Source: Bacteroidota bacterium
GTDB taxonomy: Bacteria; Bacteroidota; Bacteroidia; Cytophagales; Cytophagaceae
DNA: 64,000 nt
NCBI GenBank assembly: GCA_023458555.1
Contig: JAEWYS010000002.1
Coordinates: 62,001 to 126,000, forward strand
Direction: 5' to 3'
Both the position numbers and the translations under genes were made by a program. Below, one piece after another: positions 1 to 6,668 of the stretch. Every line of letters starts with the position of its first letter. Position 1 is the first letter of the stretch. Below the pieces are notes generated by a model. The model was not told the origin of the DNA. It searched no databases and saw only the letters and a program-made list of their open reading frames with translations.

Positions 1-390
1 AATAAAAGGATGATTGGGCATATCTCTAACCCACTTATCCCTTTTGGATTCTTCCCAGAAAACCCAATATGGCTCATACATGCTTACTGCATTTGTTGTA
101 AGCATTGGCAAGCATACCCAATATGGCTCTATAATATCCAGATTGGGTAAAATCATTTCTTCAACATAATCTATTGTGCCCTTGTAAAAGGCTTCCAGAT
201 CAATAAAAAGAACTCCTATCTTTCTTTTTATCCCATTGGATCGCATATAATCAATAGCCATATTAAGCATCACACCACTATCTTTACCCCCTGAGAATGA
301 AATATAGATATTGTTAAAGTTTGAAAATATATACTCAAACCGCTTCAATGAAGCATTGTAAACATTGTCTCCTATATACTTCTTAATCAT
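1..390 (-). CDS. PAPS reductase-like (DUF3440/IbrA-type) protein, 3' part outside window
   Basis: The first 130 codons are visible, starting at the ATG at 390 and running off the left edge. The N-terminus carries SGGKDS at residues 33-38, the PP-loop of the PAPS reductase / ATP pyrophosphatase fold, followed by an FIDLEA strand typical of the IbrA/DUF3440 subgroup. Such proteins occur on phages and also include DndC of phosphorothioate systems. Substrate here is unknown. The ATG overlaps the stop of the upstream GNAT gene (ATGA), so the two are probably translationally coupled. Whether the C-terminal DUF3440 domain is present cannot be seen. Confidence 0.75.
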   Translation of the reverse strand, partial: MIKKYIGDNVYNASLKRFEYIFSNFNNIYISFSGGKDSGVMLNMAIDYMRSNGIKRKIGVLFIDLEAFYKGTIDYVEEMILPNLDIIEPYWVCLPMLTTNAVSMYEPYWVFWEESKRDKWVRDMPNHPFI

Positions 391-791
391 ACGTCTCTTT
401 CTACCTTATGCCATTTGACAAATGATTTTGATACCTTGAATCCAGCCTTAATATATTGGTCAATGCACACATTGGTGCAATCAGCTTTCGCATATTTTAT
501 ACCGTTTTCTTTACACCATGAAAGCCTTTCTTTAATCAGCTTTGAATGAACGCCTTTTTTCCTATACTCAGGAGAAACATAATCATTCGTAAATTCCGCT
601 GATTGCTGAGATAGCTTTAAAGCAGAGAATCCAATTATTTCCTTACCATCAAAAACTACAAACCAAATGTAATTTTCGTCTGTAAGTATAGGATAACCTT
701 CTATCTCAGACACAACTTTAGCATTCATGGCATATGGTCCTATGTTGGCATATACCTTTGAATCATTGCCTTTCCATATTTCAATTTTCAT
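387..791 (-). CDS. GNAT-family N-acetyltransferase
   Basis: This 134-residue protein has the GNAT core: a beta-strand ending WFVVFDG (residues 43-49), the strand EIIGFSALKL, and the acetyl-CoA-binding signature RKKGVHSKL at residues 77-85 (Q/RxxGxG/A type), followed by a helix and the YIKAGFKV motif near the C-terminus. It would transfer an acetyl group to an unknown amine. The ATG overlaps the stop of the upstream helicase gene by ATGA, and its own stop overlaps the next ATG, so it sits in a coupled three-gene set: helicase, acetyltransferase, PAPS reductase-like protein. Confidence 0.8.
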   Translation of the reverse strand: MKIEIWKGNDSKVYANIGPYAMNAKVVSEIEGYPILTDENYIWFVVFDGKEIIGFSALKLSQQSAEFTNDYVSPEYRKKGVHSKLIKERLSWCKENGIKYAKADCTNVCIDQYIKAGFKVSKSFVKWHKVERDV

Positions 792-2434
792 AGGCTTTCT
801 ACGTATTTTTTCAACTGTGTTTTATCAATCATCAGCCTTTTAATATCATCAGCAAGGTTCCCTTTCCTGTACAGATTTCGCATTATCTTTTCATCTATAT
901 TGGCAGTTGTACGAAAATCATGTATGAACATCTCATTTTTTTGCCCTTGGCGATCAATCCGGCCAATTGATTGCTTCCGGTGAAAATAGGAAAATGAATT
1001 TGAAAAGAAAACACATCTGCGACTAACACTCTGTAAACCATTCAATCCAGTGCCGCCTGATTGCATTGTGGCAACAAAGTACTGTGTTTCTTTATTTACA
1101 AACTTAATTAGTTCTCCGTCCCTCTCTTTAGGATTTCTTCCTGTAAATACAGAACATTTGTCAGCTCCTAAACAATCAACCAACATATCAATTTCAAATA
1201 TGTACTTGCAAAAGAAAATGATACTCTCTGAGAGAGGCAAGTCATATATTAATGAAATCTTATTGGAATTAAGATACTCAACCGAATCACCATCATTGTA
1301 ATATCCAGAGCAAATCTGCTGCATTCTGACAAAGGTTTGAAAAATATCCGTAACCTGAACTTCATCACTTTTTATAAGCTCAAGCAAATAATCCTTTTCT
1401 TTTTGGTAAAAGTGGTCTTGCGATGCTGTAAGGCTACATGTATGAGTTCGGTTTTGCATTGCTGGCAAATCCAGGCAGTCTTCTTTTGCTATCTGGTATG
1501 TATATGGCTCTAATAGCCCAATCAGATGATCCACATTCTTATATCCTATTATTTCGTCTCCCATTGGACCGCCCATGATCAGATATTTTTCCTCGAACTT
1601 CTTCCAGTCTCTAACACCGATAATCAGCGGAGAAAGAACAGCATATTGCATGTAAAAATTATGTACGTTGTCTGTTACTGGCGTCCCTGTCATTACAAGT
1701 TTATAGCTTGTTTTTTCACAGATCATAGCGATTCGTTTTGATCGTTTTGCTATTGGATTCTTAATCAAATGGCTTTCATCAACAATTATCAGGGTTTCAC
1801 TGTCAACAAAAGACATAGCTTCAAAAACAGCCCTATCACTACTTCCCATACTTTCATGGCCAATAAGCTTCCACTCTAATTCTGGACAATCACTCCATTC
1901 ATTTATTTGGTTTTGGAAATTCTTCTTTGTGGAAACAGGAAGAAACACCAAGACTTTTTTAATCTGTCCGGCTTCATATCGACTTATGGCCAAATCGATT
2001 GCCATTTTTGACTTTCCCGTACCTGTGTCAGCATACAGGGCAGAAACTTTCATAGAACATAAAAACCGTACAGCCTCTGCCTGGTGCATCAGACTATCAT
2101 TCCTATATACAGGTATTATATTGTCTTTTAATCGCTCATGAAGCGGAGTATTTTTGCGCTTTAATTCACAATCATTAATAAGTTCGTAAAATTGCTTCCT
2201 TATATCAGCCCGATATCTTTCTTCCATTTCCGCATCATACAGGCTATCGCTTCTATGATTTTCAACGCGGACACATATTTGAATTCGATCATTTATAACC
2301 TCAAACCAGGCAGATGTTTTAAAATCGCGATTATTAAGACCATAACGGAAATAAAGCCTTTTGACTTTATTCGATTTATACAGTCTCGAATGCTTTATTC
2401 GAGACTGCAAAACATCTAATGTATTACAATTCAT
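788..2434 (-). CDS. SNF2-like DEAD/DEAH helicase (phage)
   Basis: A 548-residue superfamily 2 helicase or translocase. Walker A ADTGTGKSK is at residues 135-143, motif II DESH at 219-222, motif III TGTP at 249-252, and motif VI QSIGRIDRQGQ at 488-498, the last typical of SNF2/Swi2 proteins. About 110 N-terminal residues are unassigned. It overlaps the 3' end of the upstream HARP-like gene by 11 bp and the downstream GNAT gene by ATGA. In phages such proteins act on DNA during replication or recombination. The exact substrate cannot be read from sequence. Confidence 0.88.
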   Translation of the reverse strand: MNCNTLDVLQSRIKHSRLYKSNKVKRLYFRYGLNNRDFKTSAWFEVINDRIQICVRVENHRSDSLYDAEMEERYRADIRKQFYELINDCELKRKNTPLHERLKDNIIPVYRNDSLMHQAEAVRFLCSMKVSALYADTGTGKSKMAIDLAISRYEAGQIKKVLVFLPVSTKKNFQNQINEWSDCPELEWKLIGHESMGSSDRAVFEAMSFVDSETLIIVDESHLIKNPIAKRSKRIAMICEKTSYKLVMTGTPVTDNVHNFYMQYAVLSPLIIGVRDWKKFEEKYLIMGGPMGDEIIGYKNVDHLIGLLEPYTYQIAKEDCLDLPAMQNRTHTCSLTASQDHFYQKEKDYLLELIKSDEVQVTDIFQTFVRMQQICSGYYNDGDSVEYLNSNKISLIYDLPLSESIIFFCKYIFEIDMLVDCLGADKCSVFTGRNPKERDGELIKFVNKETQYFVATMQSGGTGLNGLQSVSRRCVFFSNSFSYFHRKQSIGRIDRQGQKNEMFIHDFRTTANIDEKIMRNLYRKGNLADDIKRLMIDKTQLKKYVESL

Positions 2435-2990
2435 TACGAAGCTGATTTATCCGGTTTTCAAGCTCCTTTATTTCGGCTTCTATTTCTTCTTTAGGACGCT
2501 TCTTTGCAACTGGCTTTACAGTACACCAACCTTCTTCTATGGCTTTGGAAACTTCCGATAAAGAAAGTGACGGAATCGGGAAGTCTTTAATTTCAAAAGT
2601 AGCATTCTGAACTATAGTACGCCAATTCTTTACTGATCCACCAGAACTATAGCTGCCAGATATAAAAACAATGCTGTCTCCAAGTTTGGCATAACTATCT
2701 CGACCAAATGCTTTGGCAACAGTTCGGCCAAACAATGTAACCGGACCCTGTAATACAGAATCAGTATAATCACTAACAAGCAAAGTGCATGTTTCGTAAT
2801 GATCTTCACCTGTGGTTCCATAATGTTCAATCATTATTTCACGTACATACTCAGTAAGTGAATCATCAAACCACCAAGCGTTATTTTGCCATTTACCGCG
2901 CAGATTTCTTGCGCGGTGAACAAATTCTTTATTGTATGGAGAAGTAACCCGTATCTGATCCCCTATTATCTTAAATGTTATTTCTTGCAT
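2424..2990 (-). CDS. Phage protein with HARP-like N-terminal motif and coiled-coil tail
   Basis: 188 residues from the ATG at 2990; a GTG at 3017 is possible but would overlap the upstream gene. The N-terminal 55 residues follow the pattern of the HARP module that precedes SMARCAL1-type SNF2 helicases: FKIIGDQIRVTSPYN, a basic RNLRGKWQNNAWWF stretch, then a helix. The C-terminus (about residues 160-188) is a charged coiled coil rich in E, K and L. Since the next gene is an SNF2-like helicase, this may be its separately encoded DNA-recognition partner. That is inference; the family is not firmly recognised. Confidence 0.6.
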   Translation of the reverse strand: MQEITFKIIGDQIRVTSPYNKEFVHRARNLRGKWQNNAWWFDDSLTEYVREIMIEHYGTTGEDHYETCTLLVSDYTDSVLQGPVTLFGRTVAKAFGRDSYAKLGDSIVFISGSYSSGGSVKNWRTIVQNATFEIKDFPIPSLSLSEVSKAIEEGWCTVKPVAKKRPKEEIEAEIKELENRINQLRNEL

Positions 2991-3001
2991 GACTGTATAT
3001 T

Positions 3002-3235
3002 TTATCTTTGAAACCACTTTACTTTTTTCCTGGAATATTGAAGCTTACAATCTTCTTTCTCCAAAATAAATGCAGCGATCCAAACAGCAGAAGATTTTTG
3101 AACCTCATAATCTTCTCCAAATACCATGCTTTTGGGAATAATAGCAGTTGATCCATCAAAGGCGGTTGCCTTATATGCTTTGTCAGAGATACTAACGAGA
3201 CTTTCAAGTCTCACAGAGAAACATTTTGTTTTCAT
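3002..3235 (-). CDS. Unknown small phage protein (77 aa)
   Basis: The open frame reaches an ATG at 3292 (96 residues), but I place the start at the ATG at 3235. The 20-nt distance from a conserved leader hairpin (3256-3271) to that ATG matches the 21 and 22 nt found at two other genes carrying the same leader. The protein begins MKTKCFSVRL and ends in a basic QYSRKKVKWFQR. No family recognised. It lies directly upstream of the HARP-like and SNF2 genes. Confidence 0.55.
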   Translation of the reverse strand: MKTKCFSVRLESLVSISDKAYKATAFDGSTAIIPKSMVFGEDYEVQKSSAVWIAAFILEKEDCKLQYSRKKVKWFQR

Positions 3236-3255
3236 TTCTATACTGCAGAGTTTAA

Positions 3256-3271
3256 CGCCCTGCACCGGGCG
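3256..3271 (-). promoter_or_regulatory. Leader hairpin, copy 1 (variant stem)
   Basis: Stem CGCCC/GGGCG with a 6-nt loop, followed on the minus strand by TTAAACTCTGCA and then the ATG at 3235. It matches the hairpins at 4244-4259 and 6569-6584 except that one stem base pair (T-A there, G-C here, read on the minus strand) differs on both sides. The pairing is preserved. Confidence 0.6.
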
Positions 3272-3313
3272 ATTTATTACTTTCAATTCCATGCCCTTAT
3301 AGGGCTGGTGCCA

Positions 3314-3511
3314 TTAAATGGTTTTTAAATTAAAATACTCATCTGATTCTTCTCTACTAGCTGGCATAGCTTTAAGATATGACAACCCTTCCGGCTCTTC
3401 ATCGATATCAAATGTCTTTTCAGAGACAAAAACACCACTTCCGCTTTTAGCGGCATACTTCCCGCTTTTTAAGCGAATAAAATTAAAACAAGAATAATCT
3501 TCAAAAAACAT
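3314..3511 (-). CDS. Unknown small phage protein (65 aa)
   Basis: Starts MFFEDYSCFNFIRL and is acidic toward the C-terminus. No domain or membrane segment is visible. A strong hairpin (3518-3538, stem CCCCGG/CCGGGG, 9-nt loop) ends 6 nt before the ATG on the minus strand, with a GGGGAAG purine stretch right before the start codon. Initiation may therefore depend on that hairpin opening. Function unknown. Confidence 0.5.
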   Translation of the reverse strand: MFFEDYSCFNFIRLKSGKYAAKSGSGVFVSEKTFDIDEEPEGLSYLKAMPASREESDEYFNLKTI

Positions 3512-3517
3512 TTTCTT

Positions 3518-3538
3518 CCCCGGTAACCGTAGCCGGGG
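3518..3538 (-). promoter_or_regulatory. Start-proximal GC hairpin
   Basis: Perfect 6-bp inverted repeat CCCCGG...CCGGGG with a 9-nt loop immediately 5' of the ATG at 3511 (minus strand). The GGGG of the 3' arm is also the best Shine-Dalgarno-like purine run for that gene. There is no T-run on either side, so it is not a convincing terminator. Confidence 0.4.
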
Positions 3539-3553
3539 CGGTTTGGTTTGGGC

Positions 3554-4222
3554 TTATTGATTTTGTTTAATTACTATTTGTTTAGTTAATAGCGGAGTAT
3601 CTTTGACCATCTTTGCATTACAGGTTCTTTTCAAGGTAGACCTGAACTTTTTACCAGACAAGTATTCTTTAATGAATTTTGCTGCTGGTAAGTGTTTTTC
3701 TGGGACTGGCTCAGGACTTCCCCAAGCTTTACTTTCCATAGCTAATTCAATAAAGTCTTTTGATTCTATGTAGTTTACACAAAAAACATGTTCGATGCCT
3801 TTTACAGCAATATTTATCCACCTAGTATTTGTGGATAGTTTTTTTCTTACTGATTTGTTCTTCAATGTTCCCCATCCATTTCCGGAATGAAATGCTATTT
3901 CCGGGGTGACTACAACAGGAGCAGGTTGTTTTGGTTTATGCTTTACAAACTCAAACTCAGGTGCAAGATCTTTACCTAAGTTCTTAAACACTTTACAATA
4001 CGGGTGAATTTGCTCTTGGTGCTGTGCTTCTGTAATGAAGTATGGTGAAGAAGTTGCTCGAACTATTGCATATCCTTCTCTTACTGTAACCTGGACTAAA
4101 AGTAAATCCCCAGGTTCAATTTCCATATCTCTGGAACATTCCCAGAGGTATGTTCTTTCGTCTTTAAGGTGTATTGCTTCAATACAGCGAATAGCGTTTG
4201 GGTCGGTAGTGTAAATAGTCAT
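3554..4222 (-). CDS. Unknown phage accessory protein (222 aa)
   Basis: The open frame extends to 4291, but the preferred start is the ATG at 4222 (MTIYTTDPNA). The sequence before it is non-coding leader shared almost base for base with another gene (6223-6546). The protein has an N-terminal beta-rich part with YLWECSRDMEIEPGDLLLVQ (20 residues) and a basic C-terminal part (KKFRSTLKR, KQIVIKQNQ). I recognise no family. It has its own promoter and operator (4281-4325), directly downstream of the XRE regulator gene. Confidence 0.55.
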   Translation of the reverse strand: MTIYTTDPNAIRCIEAIHLKDERTYLWECSRDMEIEPGDLLLVQVTVREGYAIVRATSSPYFITEAQHQEQIHPYCKVFKNLGKDLAPEFEFVKHKPKQPAPVVVTPEIAFHSGNGWGTLKNKSVRKKLSTNTRWINIAVKGIEHVFCVNYIESKDFIELAMESKAWGSPEPVPEKHLPAAKFIKEYLSGKKFRSTLKRTCNAKMVKDTPLLTKQIVIKQNQ

Positions 4223-4321
4223 TGTTTTTTTTGCAGAGTTTAGCGACCTGCGCCGGTCGGTCTTGTTTGTTTTCTTAATGTAAAGATACAACCTTTATTT
4301 TAATTGTGCAATATATTGCAC
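4214..4321 (-). repeat. Duplicated promoter-leader block, copy A
   Basis: About 108 bp nearly identical to 6538-6646 (three substitutions and one extra T by eye). Each copy contains, on the minus strand, a palindromic operator over a -33 TTG, a 20-nt spacer, a -7 box TATCTTTA, the leader hairpin, TAAACTCTGCA, an A-run and the first codons (MTI). The genes that follow are unrelated, so the control region was copied, not the gene. Confidence 0.85.
4244..4259 (-). promoter_or_regulatory. Leader hairpin, copy 2
   Basis: Stem CGACC/GGTCG with a 6-nt loop, 21 nt before the ATG at 4222 and followed by CTAAACTCTGCA and an A-rich stretch. Same shape and spacing as the elements at 3256-3271 and 6569-6584. 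Confidence 0.6.
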
Positions 4322-4325
4322 AATT
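4281..4325 (-). promoter_or_regulatory. Promoter with palindromic operator (gene at 3554-4222)
   Basis: A perfect 24-bp palindrome at 4302-4325 has arms AATTGTGCAATA/TATTGCACAATT. On the minus strand the TTG inside it (plus 4309-4311) stands 20 nt upstream of TATCTTTA (plus 4281-4288), a 7/8 match to the Bacteroidota -7 box TAnnTTTG. A protein on the palindrome would cover the -33 element. The palindrome also overlaps the stop codon of the XRE gene. Confidence 0.65.
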
Positions 4326-4815
4326 ATTTTTTAGTAATAATAGAAAATTCTCCAACTTTGGCTGGCATAGCTATTCTCACGCCCCTGGCTTCAACAAATA
4401 TTTCACCGGTTCCATTTGGGAAAAGTAAAAACTGTTCATCCGGAATTTCTTCTGGTTTTATATCCGGATACTTTTTCAGGATGTCCTTTATAGCATATTG
4501 AGCGTATTCAATCCACGTCTGATACAATCTGTCATTGATCAATATATCGTCAACATCATATATTATTGAGCGCTTTATTTCTAATAAAGAATTAAGTTTG
4601 CTCAGGAACAGATTAAGATAATCAATGGTAAAATTCCATTTCCCATTTTCAATCTTATTGACCGTTGTACGGTCAACGCCAAGCATTTCAGCAAATTCAG
4701 ATTCAGATAATCCCCTTTTCTTTCTCTCTTCCCGAAGGGTGTCACCTATTTCTTTCCTTTTTTGCAAAAGCCTTTCTTTATCCTCTTCTTTCATATTATT
4801 TTTTGGTATAGACAA
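4324..4815 (-). CDS. XRE-family HTH regulator
   Basis: 163 residues. A canonical lambda-repressor-like helix-turn-helix spans about residues 24-80: TLREERKKRGLSESEFAEML, then VDRTTVNKIENGK. The C-terminal half is unassigned and lacks an S24 peptidase motif, so it is not an autocleaving repressor. The gene overlaps its upstream partner (4796-5404) by 20 bp and is probably co-transcribed with it from the promoter at 5425-5464. Three promoters within 2.4 kb share an operator, one of them its own, so autoregulation plus control of neighbouring genes is the simplest role. An antitoxin role for the pair is possible but unsupported. Confidence 0.8.
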   Translation of the reverse strand: MSIPKNNMKEEDKERLLQKRKEIGDTLREERKKRGLSESEFAEMLGVDRTTVNKIENGKWNFTIDYLNLFLSKLNSLLEIKRSIIYDVDDILINDRLYQTWIEYAQYAIKDILKKYPDIKPEEIPDEQFLLFPNGTGEIFVEARGVRIAMPAKVGEFSIITKK

Positions 4816-5404
4816 CCTCTGATGTTAAGTTTATTTCTTTCCCCGCCAGAACGGATCCGTTTTTAAAAAACGACAGGCATATACTAACGAATGAAAGATA
4901 TCCGCCTATATCCATCCCGTTAGCATAGTGTCCGGTTGGCATAACTGAAAATCCATTATTAACGATACCTTCTTCAAAGCCAATGAAGATATTGTTCATA
5001 AACAATGCAGTAGCGAAGTACAGTCCATTCTCACCTTTTAGGCTATTGCTTAAAGGAGATTGAGCCAATAAATACACGTATTGGCCACCATTTTTGAAGC
5101 ATATACACCCATATTGGGTTTCATGCTTTTCGGCATCGGAGATAAAATTTCGAAAATTTATATTCCTGAATCCATCATTATATTCAACAAGATTGAAATT
5201 ATTGTCATTCAACCAATAATGCTTTGGCCTGTTCCCGATCGTATTGAGCGATGCGATTATACCAAACATTTCACCATATCCTTTTGACTTTGAAAGCCAG
5301 TTACGGACGTTGATACTGGATACTTCAAAAGGGAGATCTTCAGGTGCATTATCTTTGTCATATGACAAGAATAGCAAAGATGGATATTGATTATACGTTA
5401 TCAT
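4796..5404 (-). CDS. Unknown phage protein co-transcribed with XRE regulator
   Basis: 202 residues starting MITYNQYPSLLFLSYDKD. No membrane segments or catalytic motif are recognised. Its last 20 bp overlap the XRE gene, which suggests translational coupling. It has the clearest promoter in the accessory region (TTG, 19 nt, TATATTTG), 20 nt before the ATG, and is insulated upstream by a terminator at 5476-5496. An effector and regulator pair is a reasonable guess for this two-gene unit, but nothing in the sequence names the effector activity. Confidence 0.55.
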   Translation of the reverse strand: MITYNQYPSLLFLSYDKDNAPEDLPFEVSSINVRNWLSKSKGYGEMFGIIASLNTIGNRPKHYWLNDNNFNLVEYNDGFRNINFRNFISDAEKHETQYGCICFKNGGQYVYLLAQSPLSNSLKGENGLYFATALFMNNIFIGFEEGIVNNGFSVMPTGHYANGMDIGGYLSFVSICLSFFKNGSVLAGKEINLTSEVVYTKK

Positions 5405-5424
5405 TCTTTATGTTATGTTTAGCA

Positions 5425-5464
5425 CAAATATATAATTGATTAATACATGTGCAATATACTACAC
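5425..5464 (-). promoter_or_regulatory. Promoter with operator (XRE operon)
   Basis: On the minus strand, TTG (plus 5452-5454), a 19-nt spacer and TATATTTG (plus 5425-5432), an exact match to TAnnTTTG. The TTG lies inside GTGCAATATACTACAC (5449-5464), a 14/16 match to the operator core at 4306-4321. The ATG at 5404 follows 20 nt after the -7 box. Confidence 0.65.
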
Positions 5465-5475
5465 TGTTTTTATGC

Positions 5476-5496
5476 AAAAAAAGCCCCGAAGGGCTT
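5476..5496 (-). terminator. Intrinsic terminator
   Basis: Stem AAGCCC/GGGCTT with a CGAA loop (5481-5496), followed on the minus strand by seven T. It ends the transcript of the gene at 5518-6156 and separates it from the XRE operon. Confidence 0.8.
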
Positions 5497-5517
5497 ACAT
5501 AAAACAGTATCGTTTCA

Positions 5518-6156
5518 CTAACTTAGTGTGACTTCATATCCGGCATTTTTCAGTATTTCAATAATGATTTCATTGAAGTACCAACCTTTTAGATACTTCC
5601 CTTCTCCGACTTTACTAAAATCATCTACATCATCATTCCATTCATCAATTTCAGATGCAGACCAGTATCGGCCATGTGCTTCAATAAGCGAAAAAATAGA
5701 TTTTGGCAAACGGGATTCAAGCCCAATTCCAAATGAATTTTGATAAAGCTTAATAGGAGATTTCTTGTTAAGTATAGACTGACCCTCTTCTTCTTCCTTT
5801 TTCCTCTTTTCAACTTCAGTATCTACAACAGAATACCGATCATTGCTTTCAAATAGTATTAAGACATGCGAAAGACCGTCTTTAATAACATCTTCAATGT
5901 CTTTGTAATTCCTAGCTTTTATAGTTGCCTTTTCTTTTTCAGACATTTTGTCTACATCGAAATAAGGCCGATAGGTAGTTCTATAGCTTTTATATTCTTC
6001 CCAGGTTTCACCCTCTCCATAAGAGTTAAGCCCACCTTTAATAATAGGCATACCAACGCCTTTTTGATACTTTGAAACTAAAAATCCTTTGTAGTTTAAT
6101 CCGTTAGGAATAAATTTTGCAGGTTGTCCTTTTCTTTGAAATTTAATTGTAGTCAT
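5518..6156 (-). CDS. Unknown phage protein (212 aa)
   Basis: 212 residues from the ATG at 6156 (MTTIKFQRKGQPAKF). A charged stretch VEKRKKEEEEG (about residues 115-125) separates two halves; the C-terminal half has YWSASEIDEWNDDVDD. No family recognised. The gene is a single unit: a 9-bp inverted repeat in its 5' leader (6171-6201) and a terminator after its stop. Its acidity and interspersed charges resemble small cytoplasmic phage accessory proteins, but no function can be given. Confidence 0.5.
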   Translation of the reverse strand: MTTIKFQRKGQPAKFIPNGLNYKGFLVSKYQKGVGMPIIKGGLNSYGEGETWEEYKSYRTTYRPYFDVDKMSEKEKATIKARNYKDIEDVIKDGLSHVLILFESNDRYSVVDTEVEKRKKEEEEGQSILNKKSPIKLYQNSFGIGLESRLPKSIFSLIEAHGRYWSASEIDEWNDDVDDFSKVGEGKYLKGWYFNEIIIEILKNAGYEVTLS

Positions 6157-6170
6157 GATATTTATATTTT

Positions 6171-6201
6171 ATCTCACTAAGACATATATCCCTAGTGAGA
6201 T
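6171..6201. promoter_or_regulatory. Inverted repeat in leader
   Basis: Arms ATCTCACTA (6171-6179) and TAGTGAGAT (6193-6201), perfect 9 bp with a 13-nt spacer, between the stop at 6223 and the ATG at 6156. No T-run follows on the minus strand, so an operator or leader structure is more likely than a terminator. Confidence 0.45.
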
Positions 6202-6222
6202 TGTTAACAAAAAAAGTTGGGG

Positions 6223-6546
6223 TTAATTTGCGTAATTTTTGAGTATAATCTCAACACTAAAGTCGGTATCACTTTCAAGAATCTCAACAAAGGAAGCAGG
6301 TGTTCTTATTATAGTCTTCCGGTCGTATATTCCTGTAGTTTGCTCATGAATTAACTCATAACCCTCTTTTTTTAAAGAATCAATATCAATAGTTGTTATA
6401 ACTTCCTGAAATACAATAGAACTATTACTATAAACAGAGTGTCTTTCTTTTGCTGTTTCATATGCGTCTCTTGTCCAGTAAATCACATCATGAATAAAGC
6501 TATCTACCTGTATTTCACCGTCTTCTTTTTTACCAAGAATAGTCAT
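6223..6546 (-). CDS. Unknown phage protein (107 aa) with duplicated control region
   Basis: 107 residues starting MTILGKKEDGEIQVDSF. Mixed alpha/beta composition; the ending VEILESDTDFSVEIILKNY suggests a soluble protein. No family recognised. The promoter, operator, leader hairpin and first three codons are a near-copy of those of the gene at 3554-4222, so both should respond to the same regulator. Confidence 0.5.
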   Translation of the reverse strand: MTILGKKEDGEIQVDSFIHDVIYWTRDAYETAKERHSVYSNSSIVFQEVITTIDIDSLKKEGYELIHEQTTGIYDRKTIIRTPASFVEILESDTDFSVEIILKNYAN

Positions 6547-6568
6547 TGTTTTTTTTTGCAGAGTTTAG

Positions 6569-6584
6569 CGACCTGCGCCGGTCG
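6569..6584 (-). promoter_or_regulatory. Leader hairpin, copy 3
   Basis: Stem CGACC/GGTCG, loop of six, 22 nt before the ATG at 6546, followed by the same TAAACTCTGCA tail and A-run as copy 2. Confidence 0.6.
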
Positions 6585-6605
6585 ATCTTGTTTGTTTTCT
6601 TAATG

Positions 6606-6646
6606 TAAAGATACAATCTTTATTTTAATTGTGCAACATATTGCAC
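6606..6646 (-). promoter_or_regulatory. Promoter with operator (gene at 6223-6546)
   Basis: TATCTTTA (plus 6606-6613) lies 20 nt from TTG (plus 6634-6636), which is inside the operator at 6631-6646. Same geometry as 4281-4325. Confidence 0.6.
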
Positions 6647-6668
6647 GTTTTTTTTAATAAAATATCCC

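Larger units (their letters stand above)
6538..6646 (-). repeat. Duplicated promoter-leader block, copy B
   Basis: Partner of 4214-4321. The substitutions fall outside the hairpin stem and the -7 box; one changes the operator to GTGCAACATATTGCAC (6631-6646), breaking perfect symmetry. Confidence 0.85.

Noticed and set aside
3256..3271. Leader hairpin as a preQ1-type riboswitch
   Set aside because: Size and A-rich tail are similar, but the loop and tail consensus of preQ1-I does not match and no queuosine gene is controlled.
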